The notes below the pieces were generated by a model. It did not search any database. It was not told where the DNA came from and saw only the letters and a list, made by a program, of their open reading frames with translations. A program made the translations under genes and the position numbers. From positions 1-64,000 of the forward strand of contig NZ_CALSFU010000020.1 in assembly GCF_943737005.1 (NCBI RefSeq): 64,000 nt of DNA, read 5' to 3'. This stretch comes from Achromobacter sp. Marseille-Q4962. Its GTDB lineage: Bacteria > Pseudomonadota > Gammaproteobacteria > Burkholderiales > Burkholderiaceae_B. Positions 53,790-63,723 of this stretch are shown here, one piece after another (the first letter of the stretch is position 1; each line of letters opens with the position of its first letter).

Positions 53790-55603
53790 TCCTCGATGTC
53801 GAGCCGGTCGCCCATGGCGAATCTTCCGTGAAAGAGCGTCAATTGATCGGGGGGCAGGCTGGCCGCCAGCAGATCGCAGGCCCGCAGGGCGTCCTCCACG
53901 GTGTTCCGGATCCAGCACACGCAGCGGCCGGCGGCCGCCTCAGTCAACACGGCGGCAACGGCCTCGTCCTCGCGATGGCAAAAGTTCACTTGCACGCGCC
54001 GCACCAGCCGGGGCCGGGTCTGGCAGGCATGGACCGCAATGTCCTCGCCCATGCGCGTGGCCAGCGGATAGCGCAGATCGGGCGCGACGTCGATCGGCGG
54101 CAGGCCCAGGCCGGCGCGGTAGTCCTGCAAAAGCTCTGCGCGGTAGAAAGAAGGCAAGGTCGCCGACAGCAAGATGGCGCTGCCGCCCTGCCGTGCATGG
54201 CTGGCCAGCAGGCGCTTGAGCAATGTGCGCACGTAGCTGTCGTAGGCGTGGACCTCATCCACGACGAGCACTTTGCCTGCCAGGCCCAACAAGCGCAGAG
54301 ACTGGTGCCGCACGGGCAGCACGCCCAGCAGGGCCTGGTCGATCGTGCCCACCCCGACCTCGGCCAGCAATGCTTTCTTTCTGTTGTCCGCGAGCCAGGC
54401 GCTGCATGCGGCCGAGGCCGTGGCCTCTTCGGGCGTGTAATTGCGGTCTGCCGGCAGACCGTCGGACTGAAGAATGCTTTGCCTGAACCCCTCCATGAGA
54501 TGGCGCGCGCCGTGCGCCAGCACCAGCGATGGCAAGGCATCGTCGGCGAACAGATGTCGATATACCGAGCCGACCCGCTGGTACATCTGATTGGCCGTCG
54601 CCATGCTCGGCAGGGCGAAGTACAGCCCGCACGCCAACCCTTTCTCCATGAGCCGTTGCACGAGCATGAGCGCGGCCTCGGTCTTTCCCGCGCCGGTGAC
54701 GTCTTCCAGGAGAAACAGTTGCGGCCCGGCTTCCAGCGCCACGCTGGCCGCATAGTGCTGCAGCGGCGTAGGTTCGCGCAGATAATCGAAAAGCCCCGTC
54801 GGTCCGGACCAGGGACGCGCCGTTTGCGCTTGCAGGCCAGCCTGGCGGATGGCGGTTTGCGCGCGCGGCAAGGCGGTGTTTCGCCAATAGGTCGACAGAT
54901 CCTGCGGTTCCTGGCGATAGGCAAAGACGGACTGATTGGACCCCAGCCAATCGGCAAGCACCGCCAGGCCGGCCAAACGCCATGCGTGCTGCCGCAGCAT
55001 TTCCAGTTGCTCCCGGCCGGGCTTCGGAATATCGGGCGGCGCCCAGCCCGCCGCCAGCGCCTGGGTGTAGGCCGCGGCCGCTTTTCTGTCCTCGTCGAGG
55101 AAGTGGTCCTCGACGTACAGGCCGGACAGCCCATCGCGGCTGGCTTCATGAGGCGGTTTGCCGTGGTGCCCCACCGCCGTTTTCATCCAGGCCGCCCAGA
55201 AATCTCCTTCGGCATTCGGCAGAACGTCGGCAAGCGTCTCGGGGGCAAGATCGTCCCGCCACAAGATCCAGCCCAAGGTATCGTGCCGATACTGGTAGGG
55301 CATGCCGGCATCGTTCTGCACGAGATCCGCCGACAGGCCCGGCGCCCGGCCCTGGAAGCCTCGGGCAAACTTGCCCACGTCGTGCAGCGCCAGAAAGAAC
55401 ACCGCCAAGGCATTCACCACGGGCAGCGGCCACCCAAGCGCTTGTGCAAGCCGCGTCAGGGAAAACTGCGGCAGCTGGAGCAACTGCCATCCGCATGCGG
55501 CCACATCCAGGCCGTGAAAGGCCAGGAGATGATAGCGATCCAGACCCGCCTGGACAGGCGACGCCTTTCCCCAATAGGCAAAATACGAAGCGCTGACTGT
55601 CAT
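53765..55603 (-). pseudogene. cas3: Truncated type I-E cas3 fused to the CRISPR array
   Basis: 612 codons remain of a protein normally near 900. From the ATG at 55603 (MTVSASYFAYWGKAS; earlier in-frame ATGs have no ribosome site) it has the HD nuclease domain (HLLAFHGLDVAA, ALHDVGKF at 74-75, GHHG), then the SF2 helicase: Walker A DVTGAGKTEA (301-308), DEVH box VVDEVHAYD (449-452), SATLP (480-484). It enters the second RecA domain and stops: codon 605 is split between cas3 and the first bases of a CRISPR repeat, adding CSPRMRG and a stop. Motifs V and VI and the C-terminal domain are lost, so DNA-degrading helicase activity should be abolished. cse1, cse2, cas7, cas5, cas6e, cas1 and cas2 are absent. 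Confidence 0.95.
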
Positions 55604-56286
55604 CGATTCATGCGTTTTGTGGAACATGACGAGCACGCGCAGCGGCATTGCCGGTTTGCGCTACCTTTGAATTATGGCTTTTTAATTCAAAAAGTAAAAT
55701 TTCCCACAATCCGCCCGGCGCCGCTTCCGGACCTTGAAGCACTTACCTTCGGCCTCTTGCGTTGCGCTTGAATGGTTTCTGCACGCCAGCGCCGGCATTG
55801 CCGCCCCGGCGACACTGCGCCGCATGAACACCAGTGAGCGCAATGAACACTTGCGTACGAACGTTGCCGTGCCGTCGAATGGGGGTCGGTCCGTGCCGAC
55901 CTTTGTTGCCGCGCGCGACCGACGCCGAGCCGATTGATCTCATGAACAGAGCGGCGCCATGGGTGCGCGTGCACCGATGCACCTCGTCCGGGACGCCCGG
56001 GTGCTGCCGGGCGCACCGCAACAGAGGCAGAGGCACGCGACCGCCCGCCTCTGCCGTCGGGCCTGCCGGCGCATCAATGGTAAGGTGTCGTCCTGGCCGC
56101 CGGCCCGCCGCGCGGCGCGCATCCGGCGGCGGGCCGGCGGCCGATGCGCGGAACCCAAACGGGCCGGGCAACAGCGCGGCGCGGCTTTCATAAAATAGCG
56201 CTCCAGAAGGCCGCGCCGAGCCGGCGCAACGAACGGGCGGCCGCGGACTTGCCGCCGCCCCACACAACAGAATTCCCCACCTATCC
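55604..56286. other. Intergenic region between cas3 remnant and mutS
   Basis: No gene supported. The part next to cas3 (55660-55710) is AT-rich (GAATTATGGCTTTTTAATTC) and probably held the cas3 promoter. The right part (56137-56244) is the second copy of the flanking direct repeat and is followed by the mutS start. Arginine- and proline-rich open frames on both strands are compositional. Confidence 0.6.
56137..56244 (+). repeat. Right direct repeat flanking the CRISPR-cas3 cassette
   Basis: Partner of 52265-52374. Ends 42 bp before the mutS start codon, so this copy may be the native mutS upstream region and contains CATAAAAT, a possible -10 element that is altered in the left copy. Confidence 0.8.
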
Positions 56287-58959
56287 ATGCAAGCAGGACA
56301 AGCAAAAACCCAGAAATCGCGGGCCGCCGGCGACGAGTCGCTCAACGGCCACACTCCGATGATGCAGCAATATCTCCGCCTCAAAGCGGAGGCCGGCCCG
56401 TTGCTGCTGTTCTATCGCATGGGCGATTTTTATGAAATGTTCTACGAGGACGCGGAGCGCGGCGCGCGTCTGCTGAACCTCACGCTGACCAAGCGCGGCG
56501 CGTCCAACGGTTCGCCAATCCCGATGGCAGGCATTCCGGTGCATGCCATGGAGCAGTACCTGGCGCGGCTGGTGGCGCTGGGCGAGTCGGTGGCGATCTG
56601 CGAGCAGATCGGCGATCCGGGCGCGTCCAAGGGGCCGGTGGAGCGGCGCATCGTGCGCATCGTGACGCCGGGCACGCTGACCGACGACGCGCTGCTGCCT
56701 GCCAAGGCCGACCGGGCGCTGGCGGCGGTGTTCGTCACCGGCAACGCGCGCGCGCCGCGCGCCGGACTGGCGTGGCTGAACCTGGCCAGCGGCGATTTCC
56801 GCGTCACGGAATGCGCGCCGGCGCAGCTCGAATCCGAGCTGCACCGCATCGCGCCGGCCGAGATTGTGTGCGCCGAGAGCGCCGACTTCCCGTTCGCCTT
56901 CGAGGGCGCGCGGGCGCGGGTGCCCGATTGGCATTTCGAGGCCGACAGCGCGCGCGCGCACCTGCTGTCGCACTTCAAGACCGACACGCTGGCGGGTTTC
57001 GACGTCGAAGACATGCCGGCCGGCATCTGCGCGGCCGGGGCGCTGCTGCGCTACGCCGCGCGCACGCAGTCGCAGGCGCTGGCGCACGTGCAGAGCCTGT
57101 CGGCCGAGCGGCCCGGCCAGTACGTGCTGCTCGACCCGGTCACGCGGCGCAACCTGGAGCTGACGCAGACCCTGGCCGGCGAAGACTCGCCCACCCTGTT
57201 CTCGCTGCTGGACGGCTGCCGCACGCCCATGGGCAGCCGCCTGCTGCGGCGCTGGCTGCACCATCCGCTGCGCGAGAACGCACCGGCCCTGGCGCGCCAA
57301 CGGGCGATTTCCACCCTGCTCACGGGCCGCCTCGACCTGGAAGAAACCTTTGCCGCGCAGGGCCTGCTGGAATCGCTGCGCAACGCGCTGAATGCCTTTC
57401 CCGACATCGAGCGCATCGCGGCCCGCCTGGCGCTGCGCTCGGTCCGGCCGCGCGAGCTGGCCAGCCTGCGCGATGCGCTGCAGGATTTGCCAACGCTGCA
57501 CGACCTGGTCTCGCCGCTGGCGGGCGACTCGCGCCTGGCCGAACTGGCGCAGCACCTGTCGGTGGACCCGGCGCTTGCCGCGCTGCTGGCGAGGGCGATC
57601 GCGCCGGAGCCGGCCGTGGCCGTCCGCGACGGCGGCGTGCTCGCAACCGGTTTCGACGCCGAACTGGACGAGCTGCGCGCGCTGGCCGCCGACGGCGGCG
57701 ACTTCCTGCTGCAGCTCGAGGCGCGCGAGCGCGAACGGACCGGCATCTCCAACCTGCGGGTGGAGTTCAACCGCGTGCACGGCTTCTATATCGAAGTCAC
57801 CAAGGGCCAGACCGCCAAGGTGCCCGACGACTATCGCCGGCGCCAGACGCTGAAGAACGCGGAGCGCTACATCACGCCCGAGCTCAAGAGCTGGGAAGAC
57901 AAGGTGCTGTCGGCGCAAGACCGCTCGCTGGCGCGCGAGAAGTGGCTGTTCGAGCAGTTGCTGGACGTGCTGGCCGAGCACGTGCGCCCCCTGTCGGACT
58001 GCGCCGCGGCGCTGGCCGAGCTGGACGTGCTGGCCGCGCTGGCCGACCATGCCCGCCGCCACGACTGGGTGGCCCCGGAGCTGTCGGAACAGGCCGACAT
58101 CGACATCGAGGCGGGCCGCCACCCGGTGGTCGAACGCGCCATCGAGCGTTTCACGCCCAACGGCTGCCGGCTCGACCCGGCGCGCCGCATGCTGCTCATC
58201 ACCGGCCCGAACATGGGCGGTAAGTCCACCTACATGCGGCAGGTGGCGCTGATCGCGCTGCTGGCGCGGGTGGGCAGCTTCGTGCCCGCCGCGCGGGCGC
58301 GCATCGGCAAGATCGACCGGATCTTCACCCGCATCGGCGCGGCCGACGACCTCGCGGGCGGACGCTCGACCTTCATGATGGAAATGACCGAGGCGGCCGC
58401 CATTCTCTCGTCCAGCACGCCCAGCAGCCTGGTGCTGATGGACGAGATCGGCCGCGGCACCTCCACCTACGACGGCCTGGCGCTGGCCTGGGCGATCGCC
58501 TGCCGGCTGCTCGCCCACAACCGCGCGCTGACGCTGTTTGCCACGCACTACTTCGAGATGACGCGCCTGCCCGCCGAACAGCCGGCGGCGGCCAACGTGC
58601 ACCTGGCGGCGGCCGAATCGGCCGGCGGCATCGTGTTCCTGCACGAAGTGCGCGAAGGCCCCGCCAGCCGCAGCTACGGAATCCAGGTGGCGCAGCGGGC
58701 CGGCGTGCCGGCCGCGGTGATCCGCCAGGCCACGCGCGAGCTGGAGCGCCTGGAAGCCCAGGGCGCGCCCACGCCGCAGCTCGGCCTGTTCGCCGCCGCC
58801 GCGGAGGCCGACGCCAGGGCCGATGCGCATGCCGAGCAGTCCAGCGCCCTGGCCGCGCTGGACGAGCTGCGCGAAGCGCTCGCCGCCATCGATCCCGACA
58901 GCCTCACTCCCCGCGAAGCGCTCGACGCGCTGTACCGCCTCAAGGCCCATCTCCAATGA
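56287..58959 (+). CDS. mutS: DNA mismatch repair protein MutS
   Basis: 890 residues. Recognises mismatches and small loops. The N-terminal mismatch-binding motif [14 protein letters not shown] contains the Phe-x-Glu wedge; the ATPase core has the P-loop [10 protein letters not shown], then [18 protein letters not shown] and [18 protein letters not shown]. The C-terminus ends in a helical tetramerisation segment. The next gene starts inside its stop (ATGA overlap). It appears intact, so mismatch repair is not lost despite its position beside the CRISPR scar. Confidence 0.98.
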   Translation: MQAGQAKTQKSRAAGDESLNGHTPMMQQYLRLKAEAGPLLLFYRMGDFYEMFYEDAERGARLLNLTLTKRGASNGSPIPMAGIPVHAMEQYLARLVALGESVAICEQIGDPGASKGPVERRIVRIVTPGTLTDDALLPAKADRALAAVFVTGNARAPRAGLAWLNLASGDFRVTECAPAQLESELHRIAPAEIVCAESADFPFAFEGARARVPDWHFEADSARAHLLSHFKTDTLAGFDVEDMPAGICAAGALLRYAARTQSQALAHVQSLSAERPGQYVLLDPVTRRNLELTQTLAGEDSPTLFSLLDGCRTPMGSRLLRRWLHHPLRENAPALARQRAISTLLTGRLDLEETFAAQGLLESLRNALNAFPDIERIAARLALRSVRPRELASLRDALQDLPTLHDLVSPLAGDSRLAELAQHLSVDPALAALLARAIAPEPAVAVRDGGVLATGFDAELDELRALAADGGDFLLQLEARERERTGISNLRVEFNRVHGFYIEVTKGQTAKVPDDYRRRQTLKNAERYITPELKSWEDKVLSAQDRSLAREKWLFEQLLDVLAEHVRPLSDCAAALAELDVLAALADHARRHDWVAPELSEQADIDIEAGRHPVVERAIERFTPNGCRLDPARRMLLITGPNMGGKSTYMRQVALIALLARVGSFVPAARARIGKIDRIFTRIGAADDLAGGRSTFMMEMTEAAAILSSSTPSSLVLMDEIGRGTSTYDGLALAWAIACRLLAHNRALTLFATHYFEMTRLPAEQPAAANVHLAAAESAGGIVFLHEVREGPASRSYGIQVAQRAGVPAAVIRQATRELERLEAQGAPTPQLGLFAAAAEADARADAHAEQSSALAALDELREALAAIDPDSLTPREALDALYRLKAHLQ

Positions 58960-60149
58960 ACCTCGACCACCCCCTGCCGCTGCTGGGCGGGCTCAGCCCC
59001 GACGATTTCATGCGCCGCCACTGGCAGCGCAAGCCGCTGCTGATCCGCCAGGCCATACCCGGTTTCCGGCCGCCGCTCACGCTGGCCGCCGTCAAGAAGC
59101 TGGCGCGCCGCGACGACGTGGAATCGCGCCTGATCTGGCGCGAGAACGGCGAATGGCGGATGGAGCACGGCCCCTTTGCCCGCCTGCCGCGCGACAACGA
59201 GGGCGACTGGACGCTGCTGGTGCAGGGTGTGGACCTGCACAGCGACGCCGCGGCCGAGCTGATGCAGCAGTTCCGCTTCATTCCCGACGCGCGGCTGGAC
59301 GACGTGATGATCAGCATCGCCAGCCACGGCGGCGGCGTGGGGCCGCACTTCGACAGCTACGACGTGTTCCTGCTGCAGGCAGCCGGCGAGCGCGAGTGGC
59401 GCTACGGCCGGCAGAAAGACCTCGGCCTGCAGCCCGGCCTGCCGCTGAAGATCCTCAGCCGCTTCGAGCCGGAGCACACCGCCGTGCTCGCCCCGGGCGA
59501 CATGCTGTACCTGCCGCCGCAGGCCGCGCACGACGGCGTGGCGGTGGGCGACGGCTGCATGACCATCTCCATCGGTTTTCGCGCGCCCTCGCAGGCGGAC
59601 CTGGCCCGCGGGCTGCTCGAGGCCGCGGCCGACCAGGTCATGGCGCGGGTGGGCCTGCTGGGCGGCCCCTACGGCGATCCCCCGCTGCCCGGCCCGCGCC
59701 TGTCCGGGCTGTACCGGGATCCCGGGCAGCCGGCGGTGGACCACCCGGCGCAAGTGCCCGACGGGCTGATCGAGGCCACGCTGGCAACGGCGGACAAGCT
59801 GCGCTTCGACGAAGCCCTGGCCGCGCGCTTCCTGGGATGCTGGCTGACCGAGCCCGGCAACGCGGCGGTCTTCGACCCGCCTTCGGACCAGCCGCCCGAT
59901 ATCGAGGCGCAGTGGCCCGCGCAGGGACGCCTGCAGCTCGACCGCCGCAGCCGCATGCTCTACCGCGGCAAGCAGCTTTTCATCAACGGAGAAACCGCCG
60001 GGGCCGCCGCCGAACCGGCCCTGCGCAAGCTTGCCGACGCGCGCGCGCTGGACTGCGCCGACCCGCTGTGCGCGCGCCTGTCCGACAGCGCGCGCACGCA
60101 GCTTGCCGACTGGCTGGACGCGGGCTGGCTGCATTACCGGCCCGAGTAG
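58956..60149 (+). CDS. JmjC/cupin ribosomal protein uL16 hydroxylase (YcfD/RoxA-like)
   Basis: 397 residues. Fe(II)/2-oxoglutarate oxygenase with the HxD pair in [13 protein letters not shown] and distal His in [11 protein letters not shown]. The N-terminus [17 protein letters not shown] is typical of YcfD, which hydroxylates an arginine of ribosomal protein uL16. A C-terminal winged-helix dimer domain follows ([20 protein letters not shown]). Translationally coupled to mutS by a 4-bp overlap. Confidence 0.92.
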   Translation: MNLDHPLPLLGGLSPDDFMRRHWQRKPLLIRQAIPGFRPPLTLAAVKKLARRDDVESRLIWRENGEWRMEHGPFARLPRDNEGDWTLLVQGVDLHSDAAAELMQQFRFIPDARLDDVMISIASHGGGVGPHFDSYDVFLLQAAGEREWRYGRQKDLGLQPGLPLKILSRFEPEHTAVLAPGDMLYLPPQAAHDGVAVGDGCMTISIGFRAPSQADLARGLLEAAADQVMARVGLLGGPYGDPPLPGPRLSGLYRDPGQPAVDHPAQVPDGLIEATLATADKLRFDEALAARFLGCWLTEPGNAAVFDPPSDQPPDIEAQWPAQGRLQLDRRSRMLYRGKQLFINGETAGAAAEPALRKLADARALDCADPLCARLSDSARTQLADWLDAGWLHYRPE

Positions 60150-60247
60150 TATCCGGACACGCGCGCGTATCCTATTCGCACAGAAGGCAATCAGGTCTAT
60201 GCGCGCGGTCACATGAAGAAATACTTAACACGTAGCTGAAAGGATTG

Positions 60248-60276
60248 TTGCCGCTCTGATGCGACCTTTTTAACTT
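60248..60276 (+). promoter_or_regulatory. Candidate sigma-70 promoter of the small lipoprotein gene
   Basis: TTGCCG (60248-60253), 17-bp spacer, TAACTT (60271-60276), in an AT-richer stretch. It would give a leader of about 100 nt that includes a CCCCC-T-GGGGG inverted repeat near 60338-60348. Confidence 0.4.
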
Positions 60277-60381
60277 TCACACTGGCATCCCCGCCGGCTT
60301 CCTGTAGCCTGACTACTGGTTTCCCCTTAGTTGGTTTCCCCCTGGGGGTTTCACGAGTCGTCATCTAGAGGAGTCCCAAAA

Positions 60382-60582
60382 ATGATGAGCAAAACCTTGG
60401 TCATTGCGTCGGTGCTGGCCGTTGCGCTGAGCGCCTGCAACAAGAAGGAAGACACGGCGGCCCCCGCCGGCAGCACTCCCGCCCCGGCGACCACCGCCCC
60501 CGCGCCGTCCTCGCCGGCCCCCGCTCCCGCTCCGGGCGGCGGTTCGACCACCCCTGGCGGCGCGACCACGCCTTCGTCCTGA
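60382..60582 (+). CDS. Small proline/alanine-rich lipoprotein
   Basis: 66 residues from the ATG at 60382 (GAGGAG upstream; a second ATG follows directly). Signal peptide with lipobox VALSAC, then NKKEDT, where lysines after the cysteine do not signal inner-membrane retention. The remaining 40 residues are low-complexity Pro/Ala/Thr/Ser/Gly (APAPSSPAPAPAPGGG), an extended linker-like tail with no globular domain. Probably outer-membrane anchored. Its own promoter and strong terminator make it a monocistronic, possibly abundant transcript. Function unknown. Confidence 0.8.
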   Translation: MMSKTLVIASVLAVALSACNKKEDTAAPAGSTPAPATTAPAPSSPAPAPAPGGGSTTPGGATTPSS

Positions 60583-60638
60583 TCGGACCCCGGTTTTCAC
60601 GTTTGGCGCCACGCGAACCCCCGCGTGCAAACGTGACG

Positions 60639-60675
60639 AAAATGGCCCTGGCACATCCGCCAGGGCCATTTTTTT
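60639..60675 (+). terminator. Intrinsic terminator after the lipoprotein gene
   Basis: 11-bp perfect stem ATGGCCCTGGC / GCCAGGGCCAT, 6-nt loop ACATCC, followed by seven T. Flanking A and T runs extend the stem further. A textbook rho-independent terminator on the plus strand. Confidence 0.95.
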
Positions 60676-60874
60676 CGCCGGTGGACCGTCCCAGCCCCAA
60701 GACAACTCGCCCCCTCGGGGCGCGGCGTGAGGGGCTTTTCTGCCCGAACACGGCCGCGCCCGGCTGAAACGCCTCCGCTTGCCTGCCGTCCGCCCACGAA
60801 AAAGCCGCCCGGCAAGGGCGGCTTGGCAGCGGCGCTTCGATGCGCGGCCGGCCCCGCACGGGGCCGGCCTTCGA

Positions 60875-61999
60875 TCACATCTTGTCTTTCAGCACGCTGA
60901 GCAGGCGCTGGGCGGTGGCGCTGCCGTCGCGGCCGCCATTGGCGTCGAGCACCGTCACCTCGGTCTGGTCGCCCCGTGCGACCAGGTGGATGCGGTACTG
61001 CGCGGCCTGGGCTTTCTTGTCGCCGGAGAAGAGACGGCTGAAAAAGCCCGGCTCTTCCATCTTCTGGCCCGTATCGGTATCGACGTAGCGGACGAAGTAG
61101 TCGCCGGCGGAACGGTCGCGGTCGTCCACGGCGAAGCCGCCGCTGTCGAGCGCCACGCCGACACGGCGCCAGGCGCGGTCGTAGGTTTCGTTCACGACCA
61201 GCATGGCGCCCTGCGCGCGCACGTCTTCCTGGACGGCGGGCTTCTGCGGCGCGGCCTCGGCCTGCTGCACCAGCTTGCGGGCGCTGTCCACGTCCTTGCC
61301 CAGATAGACCATCATGCGGGCGAGCATGGCGGCGTTCAGGCCGGGGTCTTCCTTGCCGTTCTGCCACTGCACCTGCATGCCGTCGGCGCCGACGCGCTTC
61401 TCGAGCATCTGGCGGTGGCTGACGTAGATTTCAGTGTGACCGTTGACGCGTTCGATGCGGGTACGGAATTTCTCGCGCTCGCCGCTGTCCCAGGCCGTTT
61501 CCAGCACGGCGCCCAGGGCCTGGCGCAGCCAGCTTTCGGGGATCTTGGCGCGGTTTTCCGCCCAGTCGGTCTCGATGAGGCCGGCGGTCGGGTTGTTGGT
61601 CTGGATGGTGAAACCGCTTTCGGTCCAGAAGTCCACGATGCGCGGGAACACGTCCTCGGGCGCGCGGTCCACGACCAGCCAGCGCAGGTCGCCGTCGCGC
61701 TCGACATGCATGTCGGTGCGCGAGGGCAGCACGTTGGTGTTCTTGGGCTCGCTGGCGACCTGCTGGCCCTGCTGCTGGAACTGCGAATAGGTGGTGGAGC
61801 CGGACGCCGGCGCGCGGTAGCGCGGATCGTTGGCGGCCTGGGTCAGGTCGGGAGGAATGCTCAGCGGTTCTCCGCGTTGATTGACGGCGCTCTTGTAATC
61901 GATGGATTCCTCATTGCCCAGCAGCTGGTTGACCTCGCTGCAGCCGGCCAACAGCGTCAGGGCCATCAATGCCGACAGGCCGGCATGACGTTTCTTCAT
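60875..61999 (-). CDS. bamC: Outer membrane assembly lipoprotein BamC
   Basis: 374 residues; start ATG at 61999 has AGGA upstream. Signal peptide and lipobox ALMALTLLAGCSEVNQLLG. The N-terminal unstructured stretch ESIDYKSAVNQRGEPLSIPPDL is the conserved BamD-binding segment, then two helix-grip domains (DRAPEDVFPRIVDFWTESGF; ETYDRAWRRVGVALDSGGF). Part of the BamABCDE beta-barrel assembly machine. Placed 17 bp after dapA, the standard dapA-bamC arrangement. Confidence 0.95.
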   Translation of the reverse strand: MKKRHAGLSALMALTLLAGCSEVNQLLGNEESIDYKSAVNQRGEPLSIPPDLTQAANDPRYRAPASGSTTYSQFQQQGQQVASEPKNTNVLPSRTDMHVERDGDLRWLVVDRAPEDVFPRIVDFWTESGFTIQTNNPTAGLIETDWAENRAKIPESWLRQALGAVLETAWDSGEREKFRTRIERVNGHTEIYVSHRQMLEKRVGADGMQVQWQNGKEDPGLNAAMLARMMVYLGKDVDSARKLVQQAEAAPQKPAVQEDVRAQGAMLVVNETYDRAWRRVGVALDSGGFAVDDRDRSAGDYFVRYVDTDTGQKMEEPGFFSRLFSGDKKAQAAQYRIHLVARGDQTEVTVLDANGGRDGSATAQRLLSVLKDKM

Positions 62000-62016
62000 A
62001 CGTATCCTCATGGTGT

Positions 62017-62922
62017 TTAGAGCAGACCGACTTCCTGGAGCGCGCCTCGCACGGTGTCGTGGTGCTGCGCCCCCAGTTCGACCAGCGGGAGCCGGTAACC
62101 CAGCGCGCTGCGGCCCATCTGGGCCAGCGCCCACTTGACGGGGATGGGATTGGCCTCGACGAACAAGGCTTTGTTGAGACGCGCGAGACGGCGATTAAGT
62201 TCACGCACCTTGGGCACGTCGCCCGCCAGGGCCGCGGCGCACAGGTCGCGCATGAGGCGCGGCGCCACGTTGGCGGTGACCGAGATGTTGCCGCGCGCGC
62301 CCAGCAGGATCAGGGCGGCCGCCGTGGGGTCGTCGCCGCTGAACACCTGGAACGAGGCGGGCGCCTCGCGCAGCAGCAGGCCGCCGCGGGCGATGTCGCC
62401 CGTGGCGTCCTTGATGCCGATGATGCCCGGCACCTGCGCCAGCCGCAGCACGGTTTCGTTGCTCATGTCGGCCACGGTGCGGCCGGGCACGTTGTACAGG
62501 ATGGTGGGCAGGTCGACGGCCTCGGCGATGGCGCGGAAATGCCGGTACAGGCCTTCCTGGGAAGGCTTGTTGTAGTACGGCACCACCGACAGGCCGGCCT
62601 GCGCGCCCACCGACTTGGCGTGGTTGGCGAGGTGGATGGCTTCGTCGGTGGAGTTGGCCCCCACGCCGGCGATCACGGGGATGCGGCCGGCGGCATGCTC
62701 CACGGCCACGCGGATCAGCTCGGCGTGCTCTTCCATGGACACCGTGGGCGACTCCCCGGTGGTGCCCACCACCACGAGCGCATCGGTGCCTTCCTGGACG
62801 TGCCAGTCGATGAGCGACCGGTAGGCGGCGTAATCGAGGCTGCCATCGGGTTGCATGGGCGTGACGAGGGCCACCATGCTGCCCTGGAAATTAACGCCTG
62901 CGGCGGGTGCAGGGGATGCCAT
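62017..62922 (-). CDS. dapA: 4-hydroxy-tetrahydrodipicolinate synthase
   Basis: 301 residues. Condenses pyruvate with aspartate semialdehyde in lysine/diaminopimelate synthesis. Active-site motifs: [39 protein letters not shown] (Tyr) and IGIKDATGD (Schiff-base Lys). The ATG at 62922 has GGAG upstream and gives the usual N-terminus; MEPYL five codons earlier has no ribosome site. First gene of the dapA-bamC unit. Confidence 0.97.
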   Translation of the reverse strand: MASPAPAAGVNFQGSMVALVTPMQPDGSLDYAAYRSLIDWHVQEGTDALVVVGTTGESPTVSMEEHAELIRVAVEHAAGRIPVIAGVGANSTDEAIHLANHAKSVGAQAGLSVVPYYNKPSQEGLYRHFRAIAEAVDLPTILYNVPGRTVADMSNETVLRLAQVPGIIGIKDATGDIARGGLLLREAPASFQVFSGDDPTAAALILLGARGNISVTANVAPRLMRDLCAAALAGDVPKVRELNRRLARLNKALFVEANPIPVKWALAQMGRSALGYRLPLVELGAQHHDTVRGALQEVGLL

Positions 62923-63008
62923 AAGGTAGGGCTCCAACGCCCCTCGGCGGGATTGCCACGGGGCCAGAATCTGTCAAACGGATGAGTTTAACGGAAAACG
63001 GCCCGCCT

Positions 63009-63656
63009 CTACAGAAACCACTGAACGATAGTCGTTCCCAATGCCAGCACCGGCTGCATCAGCAGCCAGAGCACGTCCGTCACCAGCAGCACGATGACGA
63101 TCACCAGGCCATACGGCTCTATTTTCGAGTACTGCCAGGCCAGCCGGTTGGGCAGCAGGCTGAAGAGCACCCGCCCGCCATCCAGCGGCAGGATGGGCAG
63201 CAGGTTCAGGGCCATGAGCACCAGGTTCACGTTCACGCCCGCCACCGCCATCTCGAACCAGAAGCTTTCCTGCAGTCCCGACTCGAAGAAAAGGCGCAGC
63301 GAGAACGCCCACAGGACGGCCATGAACAGATTGGCGGCCGGCCCGGCCAGCGCCACCCACAGCATGTCCTGCTTGGGCCGGCGCAGGCGGCCGAAGTCCA
63401 CCGGCACCGGCTTGGCCCAGCCGAACAGCATGCCCGGACTGCCCAGCAGCTTGGACGCCAGCAGGATGGCCACGGGCACCAGCAGCGTGCCGATCGGATC
63501 GATGTGCTTGGCCGGGTTCAGCGTAATGCGCCCGGCCTGCGCCGCGGTGGGATCGCCGAACATGCGCGCCACGTAGCCGTGCGCGGCCTCGTGCAGGGTG
63601 ATGGCGAAAATCACCGGGATCGCGTAGACGGCGATGGTTTGGATGATGTCGTTCAT
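63009..63656 (-). CDS. Site-2 protease family (M50) membrane metalloprotease
   Basis: 215 residues, nearly all hydrophobic. Zinc motif HEAAHGYVA near residue 20 and third ligand region NLLPILPLDGGRVL, as in the compact M50B site-2 proteases (YwhC/Rv-type) without PDZ domains. Intramembrane proteolysis; substrate unknown. Lies between the Sua5-like gene and dapA on the same strand, an arrangement common in betaproteobacteria. Confidence 0.9.
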   Translation of the reverse strand: MNDIIQTIAVYAIPVIFAITLHEAAHGYVARMFGDPTAAQAGRITLNPAKHIDPIGTLLVPVAILLASKLLGSPGMLFGWAKPVPVDFGRLRRPKQDMLWVALAGPAANLFMAVLWAFSLRLFFESGLQESFWFEMAVAGVNVNLVLMALNLLPILPLDGGRVLFSLLPNRLAWQYSKIEPYGLVIVIVLLVTDVLWLLMQPVLALGTTIVQWFL

Positions 63657-63723
63657 GGCGAACCGGATTGTAGAGGAGCGCCGCGGCGCGACGCCCTGCT
63701 GCGCACGGACGGGGCCCGACGCG

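Noticed and set aside
52226-53831. Open frames of 140-445 codons across the CRISPR array on the plus strand
   Set aside because: They arise because the 61-bp period is not a multiple of 3 and the repeat has no stop in some frames; translations are just FIPAYAGNT / VHPRIRGEH / GSSPHTRGT repeats.
53790-55603. Functional cas3 with a shortened C-terminus
   Set aside because: The break removes helicase motifs V and VI and the C-terminal domain, and Cascade genes are missing, so an active interference enzyme is not plausible.
55743-56384. 213-codon minus-strand frame upstream of mutS
   Set aside because: Runs through the direct repeat and into mutS, composition is low-complexity Arg/Ala/Pro, and no ribosome site; the partial similarity to the frame at 52179-52508 comes from the shared DNA repeat.
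56281-58956. 891-codon open frame antisense to mutS
   Set aside because: Exact antisense of an intact mutS; no start signal or domain.
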